37,835 nucleotides of DNA from Planctomycetia bacterium. Lineage in GTDB: Bacteria; Planctomycetota; MHYJ01; WSZJ01. The stretch spans positions 72,214 to 110,048 of the forward strand of contig JADLHC010000130.1 in assembly GCA_020849035.1 (NCBI GenBank). The letters run 5' to 3'. Numbering within the stretch: position 1 is the first letter of the stretch; every line of letters begins with the position of its first letter. The translations under genes were made by a program, and so were the position numbers. Below the pieces are notes generated by a model. It made no database searches and had not been told where the DNA came from. It worked only from the letters and a program-made list of their open reading frames with translations. Shown here piece after piece: positions 8,863-16,592 of the stretch.

Positions 8863-9552
8863 CTAGAGAGATGCGGCGACCTGACTCATCTTCTTCAAGT
8901 ACAACAGCACGCGGGACTCATCCCCTCCCACAGGCTTTGCACGCAACCACGAACCAACATCTTTGACTCGCCAGCCCGTGACGGACAAATGAACGGTCGC
9001 ACCCTGCGTGAGGTCGGCGTGCCCAAGGGCCGCATTCATGTTCTTCATCGCGCGCTGGCTGCGATGCGCGAGGAAGTGGCGAATGCTCGTCCAAGCGGTA
9101 ATCGAAGCGCGATCTTGCTTGCTGAGGTTCAGGAATTTCGCTGAGTACTTCGGCGCAAGGTACTTCTCCGCGCCTTTCGCCAGTTCCTCTCCATCGCTGA
9201 ACGTGATGTTCTTCTCTCTCGGGTCTATCAGTCGCCCAATGTCTTTCTGGCGAACGTGTTTCGGGAGAACTCGTTGGATCAGTCCGGCAACAAAGGGTCC
9301 GAATTGCTTCTCGACCTGTTTCGTCAGGTCGGCCGCGACGACGGTGCTGTCCTTGTTGACGTATCTCTCGATCAGGTCGCTGATGAACCCCTCCCACCGG
9401 ATCGCACAGTCCAGGAACACTACCTCAGCGAGCCACTTTTGCTCTGTGTACTTCAGGTGCTTACAGGTCGAGACGAAGAGATCCTGTGCAGCGTTGATGG
9501 CTCGCTGGAAGTCGGATCGCGTCTTGTCGGGGTTTGCTTTTTTCACGCACAC
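8863..9552 (-). CDS. HEPN-motif protein embedded in the type I R-M operon
   Basis: Protein of up to 229 residues, mostly helical. Near residues 156-165 it reads SIRHFLAHRS, so Arg158-x4-His163 matches the Rx4-6H catalytic motif of HEPN ribonucleases. An earlier helix (VVFLDCAIRWEGFISDLIERY) resembles the RiboL-PSP-HEPN type. Six codons separate a GTG at 9552 from a better-spaced GTG at 9546, which has TGAGGG 7 nt upstream; either may be the start. It begins 4 nt after hsdR ends and stops 17 nt before hsdM, so it is an integral operon member. Known precedent: the HEPN-type anticodon nuclease PrrC is encoded inside a type I hsd locus. A toxin or guard role here is inference. Confidence 0.65.
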   Translation of the reverse strand: MCVKKANPDKTRSDFQRAINAAQDLFVSTCKHLKYTEQKWLAEVVFLDCAIRWEGFISDLIERYVNKDSTVVAADLTKQVEKQFGPFVAGLIQRVLPKHVRQKDIGRLIDPREKNITFSDGEELAKGAEKYLAPKYSAKFLNLSKQDRASITAWTSIRHFLAHRSQRAMKNMNAALGHADLTQGATVHLSVTGWRVKDVGSWLRAKPVGGDESRVLLYLKKMSQVAASL

Positions 9553-9556
9553 ACCC

Positions 9557-12253
9557 TCAGGCGGCGATGGCCGCGTTGATCTTCTTCAAGAGGGGCTCCA
9601 ATTTCCCGTCGAAGACACGATCGGCCTGCTTCCAGCCGCCTGCGTGAGTAAAGACGGGGACGATCTCAAAGTCCTCCTTCTCGATGGAGAGATTCTTGAT
9701 GAGGTGCTCGCGGATGCGGTCGATCCACTTTTTCTGCGCCTCCGTAAACTTCTTGTCTTCGACGATCCTCTCCATCGCCTTTTCGACGCGCTCCCGGGCG
9801 GTCAGCAGTGGCTCCTCGTCACTCGCCGCCCGCTTGATGATGGAGATGATGTCCGCGAGGGATTTGTCATACCGAACCTTCACGGCCTTCTGGAGGTTCT
9901 CCTCCGTAAAGCGCTCGCGGGTTGCCGCGAGCTTCTCCCGCAACTCCTGCAGCGGTTCCGTTCCCCAGTCCTGCGGGCGCTTCAGGAGGATGCGAATGGC
10001 CTCGATGTGTGACGGGTTCTCCTTCACGAACCTGGAGAACGCCTGCAAGTAGTCCTGCGGCTTGAGGAGGTTTCCAGCGGCGTCCTTCGTCCACTGCTCG
10101 GAGGTGACGTAGTCGCCAGCCGCGTCGGCCACGACGAAATCGCTGCTTGCCCTGGGAAAGTTCTCGAGCAGCGAGACGAACTCGGGATCCTTCAGCTTCT
10201 TCATCGTCGCGGTGAAGTTCCTCTTGATGGCGCCGGGCAACGATCCAGCGAAAGCAGCGATGTCGCCGTCGGGGACGAAGGCCTTGAACGCCTCGCGGGC
10301 GTCGCCGGACATCTCCTTGGCCACCCGCAGGAGGCGTTTCACCAGGCATTTGACGTTGTAGTCGCGATCCTTGTTGTCCCAGATGTCCGCGATGACCTCT
10401 TCCAGGGACCGCGCCGGCTTGTCGGGCGGATCGATCGTGAACGCTGAGGCGTTGCGGAAGTACGCGAGCAAGGTGCCGTCGAAGCAGTCGAAGACGGTGA
10501 AGTGCGACTTATCAGGGAAGTTGGCGCCCTTGCGTGTCCCGCGTCCGAGCATCTGCTCGAACAGGATACGGGACTGGATCGCCCTCAGGAAGACGATGAA
10601 CTCCAGGTCGGGAATGTCCACGCCCGTGGACATGAGGTCCACGGACACGACGACGCCGGGGTTGGGGCGGTTACGGAACTCGCGGATGCGCTGCAAGGGA
10701 CGATCCACCTTGCCCGTGATTTTGCGAACGAACTCCTCGCCCCTCCCGAAGGCGTCCACGCAGAGCTTCACGAGTTGATCGGCGTGCGAACGGTGGTCGA
10801 GGTCATTTGCGGCGAAGATCAGTGTCTTGGGGAACCGCCCGTACTTGGCGGCGTGTTCGTCGGCGTACTTCTTGATCTCGGCCACGATCTTGCGGTTCGA
10901 CTCCGGCGCAGTCACCAGCTTCTCAATGTCCCCGGCTTCGTACTGGCGTTCCGCTTCGAGGAGGTCAAGTTGCTCCGCGCCCGTCGTGGTGTCCACGCGC
11001 TTGACCTGGTCGCCCTCCTTCAGGAACAGGCCGTTCAGCTTGACGTTCGACTTGATCGTGATCACGTCGTAGTCCACAAGGAACCCTTCGCGCACCGCCC
11101 GCTCGTAGTCGTATCGGAAGACCACATCTTCGAAGTACGCCTTCGTGTGCGCAGCGGGCGTCGCGGTCAGGCCGATCTTGATCGCGTCGAAGTGGTCAAG
11201 TGTGTTTCGCCAGACGGACAGCTCAGCCGTCGTGTACCCGCGATGGCATTCGTCGGCAATGATGAGGTCGAAGGCATGGCTGGGGATGTCGAGCTTGTCG
11301 GCGTCATCCTCGGTCTCCTCGCGCGTGCCGAAAGCGACCTCGCGCCCGAAAAGGTTCATGGCCATGCGCTGGATCGTGCAGACGTAGACGAAGGCGTGCC
11401 CCTTCTTGGGGTCGGTCAGGTACTTGGAGGGGAGGATGGTCGGCTCGAACTTGTCCGTCTTGTCGTCGTCCGCAAAGTCCTCCCGGCGGAACCGCTGGCT
11501 GTAGACCTCATAGATCTTGTCGAACTTGAGGTTCGGCTCGGGATCGAAAGCGGCGAAGGCGCGGACGGCCTGCGCTGCGAGGACCTTGCGATCCACAAGG
11601 AAAAGCACGCGGCGAGCGACGCCCGACTTCATCAGCCTGTAGACCTGGTTGACCGTGGTGAACGTCTTGCCGGTGCCTGTCGCCATCGCCACGAGCATCT
11701 GTCGCTTCCGCTGGCGGATCGCCTGCTCGACCGCCGCGTTTGCCTCCCGTTGGTAGGGTCGCAGGCGTTCGTGAGAGTTCGGCGTCTCCGCCAGCCGGTC
11801 GCACTCCGCGTCGAAGTCCCGATCGAGCATCTCTTCAAGCGCGGACGGTGTGTGAAACGCCGCGAGCTTGCGTGAGGTGTTCAGTGCGTGGCGCACGTCG
11901 TGGAAATGAATCTGTTCGCCGTTCGTGGAGTAGAGGAACGGGACGCGGTAGCCCCTGAAGTTGAACGGGTTCGAGGTCATCCCCTTCGAATACCGCTCAG
12001 CCTGCGTCAGGACCTTCGCGTTCCGAGCGACCTTTTTCCCCTCGACCACGCCGAGGATGCGTTTGTCGACCGCAAGCGCGTAGTCCGCAGGACCGTTCGC
12101 GGTCTCGAACTCCGTGACCGCTGTCGGCTTCTTCCCGCCGAACGGTCCGTCGGTTGCGAACCCAGCGATCTCCCACCCCGCCGCCCTTAACTTCGGGTCG
12201 ATGCGCTTTCCGCGGGTGCTCGCCTCGCTCTCCCATTCATCGCGCTTCGCCAT
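9557..12253 (-). CDS. hsdR: Type I restriction-modification translocase/nuclease subunit R
   Basis: HsdR, 898 residues, the ATP-driven translocase and nuclease subunit. An N-terminal PD-(D/E)XK site is seen as GPADYAL (Asp57) followed by VVEGKK (Glu71, Lys73). The SF2 motor has Walker A ATGTGKT at 191-197 and DEAD-box variant DECHRG at 334-339, followed by SVDLMSTGVDIPDLE and QMLGRGTR (motifs V and VI). The C-terminal segment to 898 is helical and may hold the contacts to HsdM/S. ATG 12253 is preceded by CGAGGACG. It is the first gene of the hsdR-HEPN-hsdM-hsdS operon; the operon promoter must lie in the 118 bp upstream but is not obvious. Confidence 0.95.
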   Translation of the reverse strand: MAKRDEWESEASTRGKRIDPKLRAAGWEIAGFATDGPFGGKKPTAVTEFETANGPADYALAVDKRILGVVEGKKVARNAKVLTQAERYSKGMTSNPFNFRGYRVPFLYSTNGEQIHFHDVRHALNTSRKLAAFHTPSALEEMLDRDFDAECDRLAETPNSHERLRPYQREANAAVEQAIRQRKRQMLVAMATGTGKTFTTVNQVYRLMKSGVARRVLFLVDRKVLAAQAVRAFAAFDPEPNLKFDKIYEVYSQRFRREDFADDDKTDKFEPTILPSKYLTDPKKGHAFVYVCTIQRMAMNLFGREVAFGTREETEDDADKLDIPSHAFDLIIADECHRGYTTAELSVWRNTLDHFDAIKIGLTATPAAHTKAYFEDVVFRYDYERAVREGFLVDYDVITIKSNVKLNGLFLKEGDQVKRVDTTTGAEQLDLLEAERQYEAGDIEKLVTAPESNRKIVAEIKKYADEHAAKYGRFPKTLIFAANDLDHRSHADQLVKLCVDAFGRGEEFVRKITGKVDRPLQRIREFRNRPNPGVVVSVDLMSTGVDIPDLEFIVFLRAIQSRILFEQMLGRGTRKGANFPDKSHFTVFDCFDGTLLAYFRNASAFTIDPPDKPARSLEEVIADIWDNKDRDYNVKCLVKRLLRVAKEMSGDAREAFKAFVPDGDIAAFAGSLPGAIKRNFTATMKKLKDPEFVSLLENFPRASSDFVVADAAGDYVTSEQWTKDAAGNLLKPQDYLQAFSRFVKENPSHIEAIRILLKRPQDWGTEPLQELREKLAATRERFTEENLQKAVKVRYDKSLADIISIIKRAASDEEPLLTARERVEKAMERIVEDKKFTEAQKKWIDRIREHLIKNLSIEKEDFEIVPVFTHAGGWKQADRVFDGKLEPLLKKINAAIAA

Positions 12254-12371
12254 CGTCCTCGCCGTGAGCCCTCTTCCGGTGATTCCGCGCGTTCAGATTC
12301 CCTCACCGCCTCGAACGGGAGTCTATCGGAAACCCGCCAAAGCGAGTAATTCGATGGTGCGGCCGCCGATT

Positions 12372-12917
12372 TCAACGGTGAATGGCCTCGGCGCCTACGC
12401 GCTTCTGCAGCTCGACCTCCGCCTGGGCCTCCTGCTCCGCGAACTCGCGCTCGCGGCGCAGGAACTCCGCTTCCTTGCGCAGCGCCTCGGCGTTGCGCGC
12501 GTTCGCCTCGGCGAGCGCCTGCTCGACCGCGGCCGTGCGCTCCTTCACCTGCGCGTCGGCGCGCTCCTTCGCCTCGGCGTCCGCCCGCGTGCGGATGCGG
12601 GCGGCCTCGGCCGCGACGCGCTTCTCCATCTCGACGTCCGCGACCCGCTGCTGCTCCTCCAGCTCGCGCTGGCGGCGCATCGCCTCGGCCTGCTGCCGCG
12701 CCGCTTCTTCGAGCTTCGTCCGCGCGTCGCGCAGCTCGCCGTCGATGCCCTCGAGCCGCGCCGCGGCCTCGGCGCGCGCGGCCTCCGCGGCGCGGGCGAC
12801 CTGACGCTGGGTGTCCTCGGCGAGCGAGCGGCGGAGGTCGCGCTCGATCTGTTCGCGGAGGGCGGCGGTGGCTTCGAAGCTGAGGGCGCAGCGCGGGCAG
12901 GTGATGAGGTCGGGCAT
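12372..12917 (-). CDS. Coiled-coil protein, apparently the N-terminal part of a DUF2130-type protein
   Basis: The 181-residue product starts MPDLITCPRCALSFEA, a single Cys-x2-Cys knuckle, then forms one long Ala/Glu/Arg-rich coiled coil to its end (GAEAIHR). A CPxC start followed by RKQRELEE-like coiled coil is the front end of DUF2130 proteins, which normally continue for about 250 more residues into a nuclease-like domain. That part is absent: the stop at 12372 falls 118 bp from the start of hsdR, where base composition drops. The likely reading is a gene cut by arrival or rearrangement of the R-M island. It could instead be a genuine short coiled-coil protein, since coiled coils are easily mis-assigned. 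Confidence 0.6.
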   Translation of the reverse strand: MPDLITCPRCALSFEATAALREQIERDLRRSLAEDTQRQVARAAEAARAEAAARLEGIDGELRDARTKLEEAARQQAEAMRRQRELEEQQRVADVEMEKRVAAEAARIRTRADAEAKERADAQVKERTAAVEQALAEANARNAEALRKEAEFLRREREFAEQEAQAEVELQKRVGAEAIHR

Positions 12918-13034
12918 GGGGGGCTCCGATCGCGGGGGACAGGGGACTTACGCCGCACGATGGGTTTCGTGACGGGACTCTTGCCTCCTCCTCCGGCGCG
13001 ATCCAGCCACCGGTGCCCTTCCGCGGACCGACGC

Positions 13035-13064
13035 CTTGTTGCGGGCCTGCCCGGGGCGTATCCT
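13035..13064 (+). promoter_or_regulatory. Possible sigma70-like promoter for the PIN operon
   Basis: TTGTTG at 13035-13040 and TATCCT at 13059-13064 are separated by about 18 nt. The -10 ends 10 nt before the ATG at 13075 and no Shine-Dalgarno sequence is seen there, so the transcript may be nearly leaderless. This is a weak, pattern-only call. Confidence 0.3.
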
Positions 13065-13074
13065 TGTGGTCGCC

Positions 13075-13854
13075 ATGTCCCTCAGCGAACTCGGCTACCC
13101 GCCCGTCCTGACTCCCCGCGCCCTCGAGGCGCTCAACGGGAGACTGCCCGAGGACCGGAAGGCGGAACTTCGCAGGCTCAGCCGCGAGGCCATCGACTCG
13201 GTGTTCCTGCCGTTCGTCGAGCGATGGAAGAAACTCCGCGCCAGGGCCGAGGAGGAGGGCGTCCTTCGCTTCTTCCCGATGCGGCTCGCCCTCAACTACC
13301 GGTTGCTCCAGTTGCTCGATGTCGAGACGATTCGAGACTGGCCCGACCGGGTCGCGCTGCTTCTGGCCGGTGAGACCGCCGAATCCTGCAGGCGGCTCGG
13401 TGTGAAGCCCGCCTCGGTGAGGCGAGTGCTTCGGCTCGCCGGACTGCAGTCTCGCAAGCTCTTCTCGGGCCGGGGCCAACTGGCCCGCCTGCCGATGGCT
13501 CCGGGGATGGCGCGCCTTCGCCACCTCGACGCGATGCTCCTGGACGCAACGCGGCTGGATTTCGCGCTCACGGCCATCCTGCTCGCGGTGGATGGCGAAA
13601 TCCCTGCTCCTGCGGGCATGGCCGCGAGCCTGATGAAGATGGCGACGTCCGCCGGCGACGGATATCGAAAGCACGTGAGCGCACTGATGGAGCCCGCGCG
13701 GAGCCCGGACGAGAGGTGGCTGGAAGAGCTGCGCACCAAAGGACTCTGGCTGGGGTTCGAGCTCAGGCGCGTCGAGGTTCCTTCGGACCCCGCGCTGCCT
13801 CTGCCGATCCAGGGGCCGCCGCTGTCCCAGTCCCTCATCGAAGAACGCCGCTGA
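13075..13854 (+). CDS. Unrecognised 259-residue protein paired with a PIN-domain gene
   Basis: Not recognised. The product starts MSLSELGYPPVLTPRALEALNGR and is mainly helical and basic, with no membrane segment. AESCRRLGVKPASVRRVLRLAGL near residues 115-140 has the look of a helix-turn-helix. ATG 13075 is preferred over an upstream in-frame start because the extra residues are poor and a promoter-like -10 lies between them. The stop TGA directly touches the ATG of the PIN-domain gene, so the two are translated as a unit. In that position VapB-type antitoxins are expected, but those are under 100 residues; this would be an unusually large partner. Function is not known. Confidence 0.75.
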   Translation: MSLSELGYPPVLTPRALEALNGRLPEDRKAELRRLSREAIDSVFLPFVERWKKLRARAEEEGVLRFFPMRLALNYRLLQLLDVETIRDWPDRVALLLAGETAESCRRLGVKPASVRRVLRLAGLQSRKLFSGRGQLARLPMAPGMARLRHLDAMLLDATRLDFALTAILLAVDGEIPAPAGMAASLMKMATSAGDGYRKHVSALMEPARSPDERWLEELRTKGLWLGFELRRVEVPSDPALPLPIQGPPLSQSLIEERR

Positions 13855-14316
13855 ATGGGCGCCTGGTTTCTCGATTCCAGCGCCATCGTGAAGGCGGACG
13901 TCCAGGAGCCCGGCAGCGCCTGGGTCGGTTCGCTTCTCGGCGCGCCCGCGGAGCAGCTCGTCGCAGCCCGGGTCATGGGAGCTGAAGTCACCTCGATGCT
14001 CGCCCGGGCTCTGAAGGGCCTTCGGCTCACGCCGGCGCAGCACTCGGTCGCCGCTGCGGCGTTCCGGTTTCACTTCTACAACCGTCTCATCATCATCGAG
14101 CTGACGCCGCTTCTGGTGGACGCCGCGATGACCCTGGCGGAGAAGCACGCGCTTCGCGGGTACGACTCCATCCAGCTCGCCGCCGTTCTCGCGGCACAGC
14201 AGGTCCGTGCCGCGGCCGGGACCGCGCCGTTGACGTTTGTTTCCAGCGATGCGGAGCTCAATCGCGTGGCGATGGCGGAGGGCCTGGCCGTCGACGATCC
14301 TGCGAATCATCCGTGA
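13855..14316 (+). CDS. PIN-domain (VapC-like) ribonuclease
   Basis: PIN-domain protein of 153 residues, probably a metal-dependent endoribonuclease toxin. The acidic site residues are all visible: Asp7 (FLDSSAIVK), Glu44 (GAEVTSML), Asp104 (RGYDSIQLA) and Asp132 (FVSSDAELN). Length and motif order are standard for the VapC family. ATG 13855 follows the previous stop with no gap, so expression is coupled to the 259-residue upstream protein, which may neutralise it. No typical small VapB antitoxin is next to it. Family assignment is firm; the toxin role and RNA target are inferred. Confidence 0.88.
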   Translation: MGAWFLDSSAIVKADVQEPGSAWVGSLLGAPAEQLVAARVMGAEVTSMLARALKGLRLTPAQHSVAAAAFRFHFYNRLIIIELTPLLVDAAMTLAEKHALRGYDSIQLAAVLAAQQVRAAAGTAPLTFVSSDAELNRVAMAEGLAVDDPANHP

Positions 14317-14351
14317 CGTGCTGTCCTTCGAGAGGATCGAGGAACCTCTCG

Positions 14352-14490
14352 ATGTTGTGGTTCGAGTAGACGGCGGCCAGGATGTACGATGCCGCAGAAC
14401 ATCACGATTCACCTCGCCGCGATCTACGCCGACGGCGAACTGACCCGGTAGGCAACCTGTAAGCCGTACTTACAGGTTCGAGATGAACGC
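14352..14490 (+). pseudogene. RhuM-family remnant, N-terminal side
   Basis: The frame from 14389 reads PQNITIHLAAIYADGELTR, a TAG at 14449-14451, then ATCKPYLQVRDE. Together these match the conserved core of RhuM-family proteins (PQNIT-HL-IY--GEL--ATCK-YLQV), with TAG where Glu is usual. Just upstream another frame reads LWFE, TAG, TAARMYD, resembling the preceding W-L-Q-x-A-LY segment, so a frameshift near 14389 is likely. The rest of the N-terminal domain and about 150-200 codons after YLQVRDE are missing; the C-terminal part resumes in a different frame. The gene is clearly dead. Confidence 0.65.
14454..14478 (+). repeat. Perfect inverted repeat inside the RhuM ATCK-YLQV motif
   Basis: Arms AACCTGTAAG (14454-14463) and CTTACAGGTT (14469-14478) are exact complements around a 5-nt centre. 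The DNA codes the conserved RhuM residues ATCKPYLQV. The repeat also ends 4 nt before the ATG of the C-terminal remnant ORF, so in the present arrangement it could form a hairpin at that ribosome entry site. Confidence 0.9.
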
Positions 14491-14773
14491 GCTGAATCGC
14501 ATCGTCGCCGCCTACCTCGAATTCGCAGAGCTGCAGGCGGGCCGTCGCCGGCCGATGCACATGAAGGACTGGATCGCGAAGCTCGACGATTTCCTCAAAC
14601 TTTCGGATCGCGAGATCCTGAAGCACGCCGGGCGGATCTCCCAGCAGGAGGCACGGGCGAAGGCGGAGGCGGAATTCGAGAAGTATCGGCGGCTGACCGA
14701 CACTGAACAGAAGGCGGTGGACAGGGACTTTGAGGAGGCGATCAAGAAGCTGAAGCCCCCCGGAAGAACCTGA
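14483..14773 (+). CDS. RhuM-family C-terminal fragment
   Basis: A 96-residue ORF, MNALNRIVAAYLEFAELQ onward. It matches the C-terminal end of virulence-associated RhuM-family proteins, which run to about 330 residues: the AELQA-RR-PM-M-DWI-KLDDFL, EIL-HAG-IS and FEEA-KKLK landmarks are in order. The ATG is an internal Met or a chance codon, without a Shine-Dalgarno sequence, and lies in a different frame from the upstream RhuM remnant. It is therefore the back half of a gene carrying an internal deletion. It may not be expressed; if it is, it lacks the N-terminal DNA-binding-like part. Confidence 0.7.
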   Translation: MNALNRIVAAYLEFAELQAGRRRPMHMKDWIAKLDDFLKLSDREILKHAGRISQQEARAKAEAEFEKYRRLTDTEQKAVDRDFEEAIKKLKPPGRT

Positions 14774-14810
14774 GCCGGTTCGCCCAGGTGTGGCCGGCGG
14801 GGCGATCTCG

Positions 14811-14853
14811 CAAGTCACCCCCCAAGTCACCGTGCAAGTCACCGCGCAAATTG
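14811..14853 (+). repeat. 12-bp tandem repeat encoding QVT-x units
   Basis: CAAGTCACC occurs at 14811, 14823 and 14835, exactly 12 bp apart, and a decayed fourth copy (CAAATTGTT) starts at 14847. In one frame it codes QVTP-QVTV-QVTA-QIVG. Such QVT-rich linkers are known in AlbA_2/RecG-like ATP-binding and some Fic-type proteins. No surrounding gene of that kind remains here. Confidence 0.8.
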
Positions 14854-14887
14854 TTGGAGACCGCCGACGTGCGATCGGACCCTCCCA

Positions 14888-14910
14888 TTGTGCAACGACC
14901 CGTTGCACAA
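14888..14910 (+). repeat. Perfect inverted repeat, DUF1016-type motif
   Basis: Arms TTGTGCAACG (14888-14897) and CGTTGCACAA (14901-14910) surround ACC. In the plus frame it codes IVQRPVAQ, the motif that in the intact DUF1016 gene is also encoded by a palindrome. It also lies 11 nt after the stop of the minus-strand helicase gene and could act as a weak transcription-stop hairpin there, although no T-run follows. Confidence 0.9.
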
Positions 14911-14921
14911 CTGCCTCGCCG

Positions 14922-16586
14922 CTACTCCACCCCCAGCACCCCCGCCGCCCCGCGCTTCATCACGATCCCCAGCTGCGACTTGGCGCGGCTCGCGCCGACG
15001 TACGCGATCGGCCGCAGCACGGCGGGGTCGTTCGCCTCCAGCTCCGTGAGGATGACGGCGTGGGCGTCGAGCCCCTTGAACTTGTGGATCGTGGTCCAGC
15101 GGACTTCGTCCTTCCCCGGCGCCGGCGAGTCCGTCAGCGCGATCCCGCCGAACGTGCGGCGGCGCCAGAGGGCGCTCTTCTCGGCGCTGCGGTAGCTGAG
15201 GACCACGACGTCGCGGGTGGGGATGGCGTCGTCGCGCACGAACTTGTGGAGCATCGTGGCGAAGGCGGTCTCGAGCTGCGGCTCGGAGTCGTAGAGGCGG
15301 ATCTCGGGCTGGCGGCCGGCGCGGGCGCGGCAGACGGGCTTGAGTTTGCCGCGGTAGAACCGCATCGCGGTCTCGTGAATGCGGCGGAGGTTGCGGCAGT
15401 TCTCGGTGAGGCTGAACTTCGTCGCGATGTGGGGGAGGGCGAGCTGGCCGTGGAAGAGGTTCTGGGTGTCGTCGTAGAAGACGTAGAACGTGCCGTCCTG
15501 GCGGTCGCGGAGGGTGAGCTCGAGGGGCTTCCACCAGTGGGCGCGGAAGTCCTGGCCTTCGTCGACGACGAGGGCGTCGAAGCGCCGGTCCTTGAGCTTG
15601 CGGGCGGCGGCGTCGAGGGCGCGGGGGAGGTCTTTCTCCCAGTAGGAGGGCTCGCCCTTCGCGGGGAGGGGGACGCCGGCGTCCGCCGCCCATTCCTCGC
15701 AGAGCGCGTGGAAGTGCCGCGCCGTGGCCGTCGGGAACCCGGAGAGCGCTTCCCGCACGTGCTCGGCGAGGAGGATGTTGAAGCAGGCGTAGAGGACGCG
15801 GTAACCCTGGGCGGCGAGGTGGCGGCATTTTTCGACGGCGAGGAGGGTTTTTCCGGAGCCGGCGCAGCCGCAGACGAGGGCGCGCGGGGTGTCGGCGAGG
15901 GCGTCGAGCGTGCGGAACTGGTTCTCGGTGAGCGTGAGGAGCTCGGCGTCGATGTCCTCGAGCTGGGCGCCGGTGACGGGCTCGACCTTGCGGCCGCCGG
16001 CGAGGAGGCCCTTGAGGATGGCGAGGCCGTCGTCGCCCATCGGCTGGTGTCTGTCCTTTTCCTGCCAGTGGCGCATCGCGGCCTCGACCCAGGCGTCGAT
16101 CGCGCGGAGGCCGCGGCGGTCGAGGACGACCTCCTCGGGGAGGCCGGCGACGCGCTGGTCCCACGTGACGTCGGGGAACGCGACGGCCCATCCCGCGGGC
16201 CACCGGCGGTCGCGCCCGGCCGGCAGCGACGTCAGCAGCCGCACGAGCGTCCCCTTGTTGCGCGCCCCCTGCTTCACCGGGTTGTCCATCTCCCGCCCGC
16301 GGCGGCCGCCGAGCCCGACCGCGTACCAGCGGCCCTTCTCGCCGTCGAACTCGACGCCGCCGGACTTGGCCTCGACGACGAGGATGCCGAGCTCCGGGTG
16401 CGCGATGACGAAGTCCGCTTCGCCGTCGCGCGCGTCGCCGCGGACGTTGAGCGCGTGCCAGGCGGCGGAGTGGAAGACGGTGAAGTCGTCGGGGAGCTGG
16501 TCGCGGAAGGCGGCGAAAAGGCGGCGTTCGGCGGGGGAGGGGGAGGAGGGGTCTTCGGCGTATTGGTCGGGCAGCATGCGGGCCAT
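14922..16586 (-). CDS. NERD-domain UvrD-like helicase
   Basis: Protein of 554 residues with an N-terminal nuclease-related NERD domain (about 18-140: GEADFVI with Asp58, VVEAKSG with Glu72 and Lys74) joined to a superfamily 1 helicase. Walker A GCAGSGKT is at 240-247, VVDEGQDF at 340-347, LTENCRN, TTIHKFKGLDAHAVIL and YVGASRAKSQL follow in order. Every main SF1 motif is present, so it is probably active in ATP-dependent DNA unwinding. ATG 16586 is favoured; a second ATG 9 nt later is possible. A longer open frame extends upstream but lacks conserved sequence. Its 5' leader holds a strong hairpin. NERD helicases are known from accessory and defence loci as well as housekeeping repair; role here unknown. 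Confidence 0.88.
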   Translation of the reverse strand: MARMLPDQYAEDPSSPSPAERRLFAAFRDQLPDDFTVFHSAAWHALNVRGDARDGEADFVIAHPELGILVVEAKSGGVEFDGEKGRWYAVGLGGRRGREMDNPVKQGARNKGTLVRLLTSLPAGRDRRWPAGWAVAFPDVTWDQRVAGLPEEVVLDRRGLRAIDAWVEAAMRHWQEKDRHQPMGDDGLAILKGLLAGGRKVEPVTGAQLEDIDAELLTLTENQFRTLDALADTPRALVCGCAGSGKTLLAVEKCRHLAAQGYRVLYACFNILLAEHVREALSGFPTATARHFHALCEEWAADAGVPLPAKGEPSYWEKDLPRALDAAARKLKDRRFDALVVDEGQDFRAHWWKPLELTLRDRQDGTFYVFYDDTQNLFHGQLALPHIATKFSLTENCRNLRRIHETAMRFYRGKLKPVCRARAGRQPEIRLYDSEPQLETAFATMLHKFVRDDAIPTRDVVVLSYRSAEKSALWRRRTFGGIALTDSPAPGKDEVRWTTIHKFKGLDAHAVILTELEANDPAVLRPIAYVGASRAKSQLGIVMKRGAAGVLGVE

Positions 16587-16592
16587 GCGGGG

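Larger units (their letters stand above)
14761..14916 (+). pseudogene. DUF1016 (YhcG-like nuclease) gene scrap
   Basis: One open frame reads KNLSRFAQVWPAG and, after about 28 unrelated residues, PPIVQRPVAQLPRR. In the intact DUF1016 protein of this window the corresponding stretch is SNLKYMAAFAEAWPA followed directly by TPIGQQPVGQLPWG. The match suggests a fragment of a second DUF1016 gene, interrupted by the 12-bp repeat DNA. It overlaps the end of the RhuM fragment and stops short of the helicase gene. It is short, so chance is not excluded. Confidence 0.45.

Noticed and set aside
12254-12371. Promoter for hsdR
   Set aside because: One must exist here, but no -35/-10 pair with acceptable spacing could be picked out on the minus strand.
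14811-14853. CRISPR-like short repeats
   Set aside because: The period is 12 bp with no spacers and it codes QVT-x units; it is a coding tandem repeat.
14888-14910. Palindrome as the helicase terminator
   Set aside because: Position is suitable, but no T-run follows on the minus strand and the coding match to DUF1016 explains it better.
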